In this document: positions 46,697 through 56,835 of the stretch, in pieces
How the letters are laid out: each line of letters begins with the position of its first letter
How positions within the stretch are numbered: the stretch's first letter is position 1
Source of the DNA: Lactuca virosa
Taxonomy: Eukaryota; Streptophyta; Magnoliopsida; Asterales; Asteraceae
NCBI GenBank assembly: GCA_928212115.1
Contig: CAKMRJ010005634.1
Location: 172,306,772-172,370,771, forward strand
Length of the DNA stretch: 64,000 nt
Reading direction: 5' to 3'
Made by a program: the position numbers and the translations under genes
Notes under the pieces: generated by a model
Seen by the model: the letters and a program-made list of their open reading frames with translations, nothing else
Told to the model about the DNA's origin: nothing
Database searches by the model: none

Positions 46697-48054
46697 TGAT
46701 GTGCACAATAGTACCCACTAATTTTATAATTTATAACCTAACTAACTAACTAACTAACTAAAATGCACCTAGGCAGTGTACCTAGTCGAATTATAGAATA
46801 GTTTGGTAAGTCGGGTGTCGATCACATGGAACGGTGTTGACTAATTAATTTATTTACTACTAAACTAACCTAATTACTAACGAGCTAAGAAGGGGTTTTT
46901 ATCTAATTTTGCAAGTTTAGATGAACTTAATTCTTTAACAAAAACTCAATCAATAAACAAAACACTTCTGTTAGTTCGAATCCGCTTTCACTCAATGGTT
47001 ATACATTAGCTAGGACTATTACTGTTGGTTACCAAATTAAGAAGTATTAGCAATTTAGTTCTAAATCTACTAATTATTAATCAATTCATGTAAATCTATG
47101 TATGGTCATACAATAGCTAACACAGAATCAATTATTAAATAAGATTGGAGCCATGAAAGATTGATTAATCAAAACACAATTATAGTCATAATATGAGTTC
47201 TCTAACACAACTTAATTCAATGATTCAATTACTTATCTAAGATTGGTTTGATCTTAGCTCTAATAACTAGTGTTCACTATATTATTAGGTATTCAAATTC
47301 ATGCAGATTTGTGTTCACTAACTACACAGAACAATAATTTAAAGCAATCAAATAATTAATTCAAGCATGCTAGGTAAAATCAATCAACACAAGCGTATCA
47401 CCAACAAGTAAAGTCAAGTCTAACGCATTAAAACCATGAGTTCCAGCTTCATCTAGCTAACAGAAGCAGCTAGATTTAGCTGGACATACTAACAGCTAAA
47501 TAAACAAAAACTATAATCAAAGACATGTTTAAGTGTACCAATCTATAAACCAAATTATGAACTTCTTCTTCCTTGGTGTTAAAACCAGCTCCCAGAGCTT
47601 CTTCTCCTCTGAATTTCGTCTCCAGGAACCCTTCTAAGCCAGCCAAAAAAAAGTCCCCCAATCGTAATGGAGAAGGATATATATATTTTCTCCAAAATCA
47701 CCGTTCACGTCGTGAGAATGTAAAACTCACGTCGTGAACTCGAGGTAATCGTCATCGTCAAGGATTCCTTCACCCGGATACTTATCTTCTAACTCTTTCC
47801 ACTCACGTCGTGAACCATCAACTGTTCACGTCGTGAGTACGTCTTTTTTTGGGTGTTTTTCTTGTCTTTCAAGCCTTCAACCTCCAAAGTTCCATCCTTT
47901 AACGCTTCTAGTCCCTTTTCTTCAAAATGTCTTCTTTTTGGCTGCAAAATATAATTTAACCTTATAAGTACCATTATTCTATGCAAATGACCAAAATATA
48001 TATAAAAATGTACTTAAATATTGCCTAAAAATATGTATAAATATGGCAATATCA
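46697..48054 (-). repeat. 5' LTR of element 3
   Basis: 1358 bp, minus-strand start TGATATTGCC and end TGTGCACATCA. Near-identical to 38367-39719, including the two motif pairs at about 47704 and 47802. A TATATATAT stretch at about 47678 may include the promoter. Confidence 0.95.
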
Positions 48055-50945
48055 GGATTCAAGTTTGGAAGATCTGCAAGGGATATAACCGAAACTGAGT
48101 TTGCTGATCCTCGGGTTATTTTGAAACTAACATTGATAAACTTCCCTGCAGGCGAAGGTTTCAGCACCTTGACAGTAATAATCTTCTGAGCACTCCATGT
48201 CAGGTACTGAGGCTGACCGAACTTGAGATAAAAATCGATAAGTTCACAATCAACTTTAGGATGAGGGGAGGGAACTTGAACCGTTGAATCAAAGCAATGA
48301 AAAGTAAATGCCTTTCGTGTTATGGGCATATCAAACTGTGAGTGTCTCGAGTTCTCACAATCAAAAGAGGCTACAGGTTCCAGCCAATATACGCTTGGAA
48401 ACTCTATTGCTTCTTTGATGAGCGTTTCTCTAGTCCAAAAAGGAAACAAGGCCTTTTGAAATTTAAGGCATCTTGCTCTTCCTTGTTCTTTCGCTCCCTT
48501 TCTTCAGCTTCCTTCGCAACCCAAAGGGTTTCATTCAATTCCTTATCCCTTTTCTTTCGTTTCAGGGCCTCGACAATTGTTTCTTCTTCTTCATCACTAT
48601 CATCAGCCATTCCCTTCTTCTTATCTTGACTACCGGAACCCGAAGCTTCATTACCCTTCGGTTCGGTTTTGACAGTGACCTTCGGTTGAGTAGTTTGAAC
48701 ATCTTCTCCCCCTTGTTTTGGAGGTACGAAGGTCTCCGAAACACCCTTCATTTCATGTAAAAGTGCAAAAGCAGGAAGAAGCTTGGAAGTCAGATGATTC
48801 CTGATGGTTAGAGTAAGTATCAGATCATGAGCACTAAGAAGATTGGTAAGCATATTCTTTACATCACCAGCACAACCCCGGAATACAACTCGCTCAGTCT
48901 TCAACAATGAAATCTCCCTTTCAGTTTGAGCCAATTGAACTTTCTGAACTTCAATAGTAGAGGCTTGGCGTGCAAGATCTTCCTTTAATGTGCTCTCCTT
49001 GGCCAAATCAGCCTGTAGTGTTTCAAGGCGAGACGTCACTAAGCTAAGTAGAGAAGCGTTCTCAGCTTGAATGGAAGAACGAACATTCTCAAATTTAGCT
49101 TGCTCCTGTTGAAGTGACTTTGATAAAGAATCAACTGAAGCGTTCACTTTAGCTGCATTTGAATCAGCATGACCTTTGAGGGATTCGAGAAAAATCTGAG
49201 AACTGTGAACAAGTTTTGCAACTTCAGTAGTGGCCTTCTTGCAAGAAGAAGTGGATGCTTCAACCGCTTGTGTGGATTTATCAATAGCGCCTGTATACTG
49301 CTCAAGAGCGGTGTCAAGAAAAGCCTTGAGCACAACATCGTTGTAAGTCTTATTAGAGGCAAGCAACTTGTCAAGTTTTTCATCAATACTCTGCAATTGT
49401 TGTCGTGTGACAGGAGCCTCTTCATCTTCGTCTGTTGGAAGCCGATACGGACTGTAATAAATTGAGTTAAACTCAACATTATCACCACCAAGAGTATCAC
49501 CAGAATCATTGGAAGGTGAGGGTGAAAGAGGTGTGGGTGTAATAGGAGGTTCGGTTGTTGTGGTGATAGGAGTGGTTGTGGTAGTTGCGTGTGAAAAGAT
49601 GGGAGGTGGTAAAGGAGTTGTAGAGATTGGTATGGTACTAACTGGTGGTGGTGGTGGTATAAAAGTTGTGGTTTGAGATGTAGTAGGTGGAAGAATGGGA
49701 GCAACCGAAACTGGAACAGTGACTTTCGGTGAAGATGGAGGAGGAGTAGGAAGCTTGTCATTCAAAGGTTCAGTAGGAGTTGGAGAACGGGGAGGTGTAT
49801 TACCTCTCGGTGAAACAGGATGTTGAACCTCCTCTTCCTCTTCTGCCGATCGCTCCTCGTCATTGTCTGAGATTGAAGGAGAAGGACTTTTGGATTTCTT
49901 TTCCATCTTCTTAATCTTCTTTGGAGCCGAAGAATCACCCTTTTCAGCCTTTCGCTTTTTAGACGGAGCAGGCTTAGACGAAGTACCTTCGGTTGTCACT
50001 TTCTTGGTATTTGCCCTTTTGCCTCGGTTGGCCGGCTTCACCACAGCATCTAAATCAGTTCTCTGTTCAGGAGTCAGTGCTCTCGGTCCTGTGGGAGGAA
50101 GTTTTCGGTAATCGGCCATCACTTTACTTTCGGCTGACACACATCGGTACATCGTTTCAGGAATTGAACCAATGTGAGAGAACTTGGAGGTATCGGAGAA
50201 GATGATCTTCTTCATATGAAAAATAGCTACAGATGAGATTAGGATATCTTTCATGACGGGAATCTGCAAAGAGTCAATAGCCCTTCGTGTGACGATGGTC
50301 CAGAAACGACCACAAGAAATTTCAGAGTGCCTTGTCAAGGTGTTGAGACTTTGCACCAGTTGCGACCAAATGATGGACCCATAATCGAGATTAAGTCCAT
50401 TGTAAAGACCATAGAGAATGGTCAGAAAACCCTTACTGGTACCATCGGACCCAGCAACCCTCTCCACTAAACCCTTGTTGAGAAGAGTAAGCAATCCATT
50501 CCATTGTGGCGGCAAACATGATTTCTTAATCTTCGTTACTGTGGTAAGAAGATCAGTATATCCCATATCGTAGAGCATTGTAAACAATTGGGTTGTGGTG
50601 ACGAAGTCGGGAGAGATAACAGATGCATCGACAGCAAGCTTTAATAGGGAACATAATCGCCCTTTCGAAATTGATGCCTTGTGAGAGAAGATTTGGAAGT
50701 AGATCCTCTCCTTGTTCTTGTCATAGGAGGCAGTAGAGTAAACTTGCGATAATAGAGACATCGGGGACAGATTCCACCTGTGTGAGTGTGATAACCAGAG
50801 GAGAGTATTTGAGACATTCAACAACCTGGAGCATGTACGAATCATACGGAAAGGGGTTCAGTTGAATGATCATGTTCTGGTTGGGTTTGATCACGAGCAA
50901 TGAGGACGAAGCAGTTTGATCTTGAACAGATGAGGAATCCGCCAT
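48055..50945 (-). pseudogene. SIRE-type second ORF (env-like position), N-terminal and central part
   Basis: Begins MADSSSVQDQTASSSLLVIK at 50945. The N-terminal 300 residues are a conserved-looking globular part without a motif I can name. A Lys-rich segment follows (about residue 270-330), then a long Pro/Thr/Ser-rich low-complexity stretch (about 49770-49480), a helical coiled-coil-like region (about 49420-48880) and an acidic/basic tail. Single-base frame breaks lie in runs at 50763-50766 and 48437-48441; between them 813 codons are open. It lies downstream of pol, where SIRE elements carry an ORF called env-like. No clear signal peptide or transmembrane helix is seen, so the env label is positional only. 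Element 3 splits it at 48055. Confidence 0.7.
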
Positions 50946-52420
50946 TGTTGAGGTAAGGAAGAAGATGAACAGTTGCCGATCGCCTGGTGTATTGAGAGAA
51001 TTTGAAGAAGGTAAGAAGGTACATTATGTGTGAGAAACCCTTTATATACCGTTGCCAGGAGAGAGGAAAGAATCTTCGTGATGATGATACGATCACTAAA
51101 ACGTCGCCTGAAAAAGCGCGATGTGACAGCATGGTGTCTCCTAGATATACGTCAGCAAGCGTGGGTTTAGGAACCTTTCAAATTCACGTGCCCAATATAT
51201 TATCCACATATCGTCTTTTCAAATTCACCTTCGCTCCAGATGTGATTATAACCATTTTCGCGCCTAAAAGAAACTTCAAACGAGCCATTAGAAACATCAA
51301 CCAGAATTTTGGAAATTCATAAAGTATTTTCGTGCAAGAGGTGACAAAAAGATAAAAAAATAAAGCAAAATGTGTATAGGATGTGAGTGATGTCTTTAAT
51401 AAGACATGAAGCAGATGATTCCAGACAAGAATCTCTTCCTTCATAGTCAAGAGAGACTTGAAGTGCTTGCGTGGTACCCCGAGAAAATGCGATCGAGTGT
51501 TTGTAAAGAAACATCGAAAGGCTTCTTTTAAATAATAGGTCGAATGGGTGGCTTATCTTCAACCGAACATCGATTCTTAACATAAGACCGAACGTTGGAT
51601 GAAGTACTTGTGAGACCGATATGGTCTGTTGAACAAGTAGGTGGGATATAATTTGTTGTGACTAAAGATGTTACAAAAATCTCAAAAACAAAAACAAACT
51701 GGATCTTTTTGGGAAGAAATGCCTTGGTGTTAGACAATTTCATAAAAGACCACTCAAAAATAAAATGAGACTTCGTTAGGTAACAAGTAAGATCTTGAAT
51801 ATAAAGATTCACCGTCAATTCATTGTTGGTGTTGGATTTTGTGTCTCACTCAGCACGTGGTGTACGTATCTAAGATCATAAACACAGATTGTATGCAACC
51901 ATAAACCTCAGTGGTAAAAGCTGAGAGTCTCAAGGGTTACAGTGGTAAACCGAAAGTTGATGGAGAATATAAGGAAGGTGGTTAAGGAACCGAAAGTACC
52001 TCTGCTATATAAACATGACAAAGCAGAAAACTCTTAACTCATTTGAGAAGAGTAAGGTAGCTCTTGACTTGAGTGGAGTTAACAGCCTGATTGGGAAGAA
52101 ACGATAGGTATAGATCGAATCATTAAGGCCTTGCTCTTAGTCTTAGAGGCTTCGGTCGACATGCAGTAGCATGCTTCTAGGGACACTTAACTAGTTCATA
52201 TGAAAAGAATCATACCTGCCTTAGCTCCAAATTATGTTGCACGGAAGTACTTGGGACCTAGTGAAAAGAACAAGCAAACAAACAAACCACACAAACAAAA
52301 CAAACAAAACACAAAAAAAAGTAAAAATATTTTTGGAGTTTTGATAGTTTCTGAAAAAAAAAAATAATAATAATAATAAAAACAGAAAAAAAAATATTTT
52401 TGGATTTTTAAAGTTTACTG

Positions 52421-52451
<31 letters not shown>

Positions 52452-52682
52452 CATAAAAATTTACAGCCGAAACCAAACCATAAAAGAATGAAGCGAAATA
52501 AGTCGAGCGTTCGGTTCATTTCGGTTCCCTAAAATTCCGAAGCCAAAATAGACCGAGCGTTCGGTTCATTTCGGTTCCCGAATTTATGGAGCCGAAATAG
52601 ACCGAGCGTTCGGTTCATTTCGGTTCCCGAAAAATCCGGAACCGAAATAGACCGAACCTTCGCTCTATTTCACTTGCCTAAT
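50946..52682 (-). other. Spacer between pol and second ORF of the SIRE-type element
   Basis: About 1.7 kb without a credible ORF. 52260-52460 is low-complexity A-rich. The part next to pol holds the 49-50 bp repeats listed separately. In this lineage a splice acceptor for the second ORF could lie here; none was identified with confidence. Confidence 0.6.
52490..52680. repeat. 49-50 bp tandem repeat with ACCGAGCGTTCGGT core
   Basis: GAGCGTTCGGTTCATTTCGG starts at 52505, 52555 and 52604, with a partial fourth copy near 52650. ACCGAGCGTTCGGT is a quasi-palindrome (one mismatch from perfect). The repeats abut the pol stop codon at 52683. Confidence 0.88.
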
Positions 52683-54595
52683 TTAGAGAGAGATTTGAGG
52701 GTTCGGTACCGAATCTGCTTCCATCATTCCCAAACCTTGTAAAATTTTATTGAAGCTTGCTTCTGGTAAGGCTTTAGTGAATATGTCAGCCAGTTGATCA
52801 GAGGACCGAACGAAATGTATTTCCACGTTTCCATCTTCAACATGGTCCTTGATGAAATGGTATCTCAGTGCAATATGCTTTGTCTTTGAGTGTTGCACTG
52901 GATTGTGACATATTCTTATCACGCTTTCAGAGTCACAATAGAGGGGTATTTTCTTCATGCTGAGTCCATAGTCTCTGAGTTGGCTTTGTATCCATATCAC
53001 TTGTGAAGTACAGGATGCTGCAGCTATATACTCAGCTTCGGCTGTTGAAAGAGACACACATGTTTGTTTCTTGGACTGCCAGCTAACTAATTTGTCATCA
53101 AGGAATTGGCATCCTCCAGTTGTGCTCTTTCGGTCCAGACCACATCCTCCAAGATCGGCATCAGAAAAGGCTTGAACAAAAAATCCAGATCTAGCAGGGT
53201 ACCAAAGACCGAGAGAAGAGGTTCGCTTTAGATAACGAAAAATGTTTTTCACTGCCACCATGTGAGGTTCTCTTGGATTTGCTTGAAACTTGGCATAATA
53301 ACAAACAGAAAACATAATGTCTGGTCTACTAGCTGTTAGATACATAAGAGACCCTATCATTTGAGGATAGAGTGTTACGTCAACAGCAGGTTTCTCCAGA
53401 GACGGTGTTAACTTTGTGCCAAATTCCATAGGAACCTTCACTTTCGAATCTCCCGTCATACCGAACTTTGCCAGCAAGTTCTTCGTGTAGGCCTCCTGGT
53501 TGATAAAAATACATTCTGGTCCCTGTATTATATTCAAACCAAGGAAAAAATTAATCGGACTCATTGCGCTCATTTCAAATTTAGTCTCCATCAACTTCCT
53601 GAATTCAACCGTTAAGCTAGGATTCGTGGAGCCGAAGATGATGTCATCAACATAAATCTGAACTATCATTAGATGTTCCCCTTCTTTCTTTAAGAAGAAG
53701 GTTGGGTCAACCGAACCTTGCTTGAATTTCGACATTTTGAGAAAGCGAGTTAAAGTTTCATACCAGGCCCTCGGTGCTTGCTTCAGACCATATACATCTT
53801 TATCCAACACATAGCAGTGATTAGGGAATTTCTCATTCACGAACCCAGGTGGTTGCTCAACATACACCGTTTCTTCTAGTTCTCCATTCAAGAAAGCACA
53901 TTTCACATCCATTTGGAAAACTTCGAAGTTTTTATGAGCAGCATATGCCAGAAAGATTCTAACTGATTCCAACCTTGCTACTGGAGCGAAGGTCTCCTCA
54001 TAATCTATCCCTTCTTGTTGGCAATATCCCTTCACCACCAACCGAGCCTTATTGCGTATAACATTCCCCTCTTTGTCCAACTTATTCCTGAAGACTTATT
54101 TTAAGCCGACCACCGAAGCATCCTATGGAGTGGGAATCAACCTCCAAACTCGATTACGTTCAAACTCATGGAGTTCATCTTGCATATCTTGTACCCAATC
54201 AGCGTGATCAAGTGCAGCATTAACCGTCTTCGGTTCGACTTTGGAGACAAACGAATTGAACATACATAATTCAACATTAGAGAATAATGCAGTTTGTTTC
54301 GCTTTTAATTGAGAACGTGTAAGAACTCGCTCATATGAATCACCAATTATTTGTGCTTTGGGATGATCCTTAGTCCATTTCGTTAGAGGAGGGTAATTTG
54401 GGTCATAGGTTGGATCCAACTCTGCATTTACCTCTTCTTCAAGTTCTGATTGAGCACCTTCGTCATTTGCATTCTCATTCTCCCCCTCAAATGGCGAAGC
54501 GTATCCGTTGTCAGGTTACGAATTTTCTTCCTCTGTTGGAGTTGGATTTTCCCCTTTGATTGGACTATTATTGGTTGGGATTGGAGTTTGATACT
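52683..54595 (-). pseudogene. SIRE-type Copia reverse transcriptase and RNase H
   Basis: Open from 54080 to 52683 (465 aa). RT has KARLVVKGYCQQEGIDYEET, FAPVARLESVRIFLAYAA, QMDVKCAFLNGELEE, YGLKQAPRAWYE and the catalytic YVDDIIFGST. Then SLMYLTASRPDIMFSVCYYAKF, RNase H with SDADLGGCGLDRKSTTGG, STAEAEYIAAASC, KTKHIALRYHFIKDHVEDG and QLADIFTKALPEA. Upstream codons (54419-54124) carry the segment ending FERNRVWRLIPTP. Two in-frame stops (54121-54123 and about 54097-54099) then separate it from the main frame. Integrase is absent because of truncation at 54595. Confidence 0.9.
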
Positions 54596-56512
54596 TGTAA
54601 CGCCTGTGTTTCTGGGCTTGTCATTAATGTTGATATAATAGTCTAGGTTAACCTTTGTAACCCGTTTTGAAATAATAGAAGTGTGTTATTTGAGTATTAT
54701 GTGTTTTGTGCTTAATTGTGTGTCTTAATTGAATTAAGTATGAAAATAAGCGTCAAAATGAAATGTTAGATAAAGCCGATATCTATAGATAATGTTGTAG
54801 TAGTTGAAACGAGGTTTCTGAATATATAAAGAATGCCGAAATCCGAGTTATAACGAAGAAGTTATGACCTGTCGAAGTTTCGCGACAGAACCGGTACGAC
54901 ACAGCGAGACGTAAATAGTGAATTTACGTTAGAGCAATATTTAGCCTTAGGGATCTAAACGAATGTTATAGAGTTCGTTAAACCGAGAGCGTACATAAAA
55001 AGAATGCCCAAATCTGACTTCGTATGAGGAACTTATGAATTTCTGAAGTTCGGGGCGCGAAACCCCAAAATTGTCAGAGACCACGACGTGGCAACAGTGG
55101 CCACGACGTGGCATGGCTTCTGACGCCTTCTGGAGCCTGACAGAGCAAGTGGACGATGACGCATGCAATGACGACCAAGCCCACGACGTGGAAGAAGTGC
55201 CCACGACGTGGAAAATGAGAAAACAGCCCTATAAATAGATTTAAAGGGGCAGCCGTTTGTGGTTACCAAATCTCTTCTCTCTCACCCATATTACCTCGAT
55301 TTACGTGCAAATAAGTACTCCTGAAGCCCCGGTATCATCCCGAGACCCGAAGCAAGTCCCGAAGCCCGAAGATCCCGAGAAGAAAAGAGTTTCCAAGCCG
55401 AAGCTCTGCCCGCGAGAAGCCCGGTGTGCGAAGTGATCCCGGTTTCACCGAAGAATACTACTTTTAAAGCCGTAGTGCTGTCCGATCATCTTCTGATCAA
55501 GTGAGTGTGTAGTTACTTTCTTCTAACGCATAATTATGAAGTATTTTATATGAAATACGTGTTATGTGTATATTTTGTTGTTATATGTGTGAATGTATAT
55601 TCACTTTCTTCTATCTCATAGATATGATTTATTATCTATGAAATACGTGTTATGTGTATGTGTCTCATCTGTTGTTTGAAATATGTATTGAATGAGAATG
55701 CTATATAGGTTTTAAACTATGTATAAAAATATATATTTTTATCTACTAATATGTTGGGTAGAACATGGGTAGATAGTTGATGTGTGATAAACAGATGAGA
55801 GGCCTCGATGTTGTTGTTGTTGATCTAGTTATTCAGCGGAGTATGGATAACGACCACAGACTCTTTCTAGACAGTCCAGTGGAACGCTAGCAGGCTCATA
55901 ACCTGTAGGTGTTGTGAACAATGTGTTCACCGGTGTACTCTATCCCCCTCATGGTTGCCTTTAGGACATCTATTGTTAAGGAAACCCCTTTGCAGTAATG
56001 TCTGTCCCGATGAAAAATCCTAGATTAGGTCCCTTGAGATAGATGTTGTTTTAGGGACGTAAAGTGAGGATAACGGGAATGGGTAATCGGGTTATTGTTG
56101 GTTGGTGAAATTAAATATAATTATTTATTGTGGGTTGAATACCCTATATGCTCACCAGGCTCCCAAACCTGACCCACTCAGTTTTGTTGTATTACAGGTA
56201 GTGGCGCGAGAGCATAACTTGGATGACTTATCAAGATCTTTTGATATTAGACCAGTTGTTATATGTAACTGTTGTATGGTCTATCTTTTGTTGTTTATGC
56301 TTTTGGTCTGTTTATCGGAACATGACATCCCGAATATTGTTATATAATGAAAATGCATCTCTTGATGAAATGCTTTGATAAACGTTATTTTATCATATTT
56401 TGTTTTGGGAACAAATTCCGCAACTCTTTTAAATCAATGGATTTACTCTGAAACTATTTTAAAAGCATAAATTAAAACGGTCTTTTCTGGCCGTGATTTT
56501 GGGGATGTCACA
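54596..56512 (+). mobile_element. 5' LTR of Tekay-like element D
   Basis: 1917 bp, starting TGTAACGCCTGTG and ending GGGGATGTCACA, followed by a tRNA-Met primer site. Four CCACGACGTGG copies in two pairs at 55081-55113 and 55181-55210, the same motif as in the Athila-like elements. TATA box TATAAATAG at about 55230. GTGAGT at 55501 and TTGTATTACAG/GTA ending at 56197. It inserted next to SIRE-type pol. Confidence 0.9.
55501..56197 (+). other. Putative LTR leader intron of element D
   Basis: Donor TCAA/GTGAGTGTG at 55501 and acceptor TTGTTGTATTACAG/GTA ending at 56197, 270 bp downstream of the TATA box. The interval holds stem-loops GACT/AGTC (55859-55875), CAGG/CCTG (55891-55905) and GTGAAC/GTTCAC (55914-55930). 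The array is weaker than in A, B and E. Confidence 0.45.
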
Positions 56513-56514
56513 GT

Positions 56515-56526
56515 TGGTATCAGAGC
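56515..56526 (+). other. Primer binding site of element D, tRNA-Met type
   Basis: TGGTATCAGAGC two bases after the LTR end, a perfect match to the usual initiator-tRNA-Met complement of chromoviruses. Confidence 0.92.
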
Positions 56527-56835
56527 ATTAGTTTAAGCGAACTAGGAATTTGTAGGATTTCTAGACTTAAACTTAGAATGCTAAGTGAAGATTTTGAGAT
56601 AGTGTCTGTTATATTTTAGACACGAGCACTAGTTTATTTTAGGAAAGTTGCCTAAAATGCTTTTATGTGCTAAATGTTATATGTTTGCCATATATGATAT
56701 TATTTGTTCGGATCTATGGTTTGTTGCGAACCGGATCTGGAAACCTTATGTGTTTAGGGTTCTAAGCGTAGTACGACGATATTAGAACTAGCATGTAAAC
56801 GTTTCGGAGTGATAAGTATGATTTAATTATCTATC
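56527..56835 (+). other. Leader of element D
   Basis: About 310 bp of untranslated sequence between primer site and gag. Nothing further recognised. Confidence 0.6.

Larger units (their letters stand above)
38367..48054 (-). mobile_element. Athila-like element 3, young, pol-less, 9.7 kb
   Basis: LTRs at 38367-39719 (1353 bp) and 46697-48054 (1358 bp) differ by eye at about four bases plus one ACTA unit and one A. TSD GGATT at 38362-38366 and 48055-48059. Minus-strand order: 5' LTR, PBS (46690-46673), gag-protease (46448-43587), ATHILA ORF1-like ORF (42838-41513), about 1.8 kb non-coding, PPT, 3' LTR. The gap between protease and the next ORF is only about 750 bp, so no polymerase or integrase is encoded. 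It resembles so-called TR-GAG elements, but with an extra ORF. Confidence 0.93.
37546..54595 (-). mobile_element. SIRE-type Copia element, 5' truncated
   Basis: Read on the minus strand: pol (RT and RNase H) 54419-52683, spacer with tandem repeats, a long second ORF 50945-48055 continuing at 38366-37889, a polypurine tract at 37857-37867, and the 3' LTR 37856-37546. An ORF between pol and the 3' LTR is the mark of the SIRE/Maximus lineage. Gag, protease, integrase and the 5' LTR are missing because the sequence is cut at 54595 by the LTR of element D. Athila-like element 3 is inserted in the second ORF. Confidence 0.8.

Noticed and set aside
48342..50205. Plus-strand ORFs opposite the SIRE-type second ORF
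   Set aside because: They are antisense shadows of a long minus-strand frame, with low-complexity Phe/Ser content.
54947..55269. Minus-strand ORFs in the element D LTR
   Set aside because: They run antisense across the CCACGACGTGG pairs in a non-coding LTR and have no domain.
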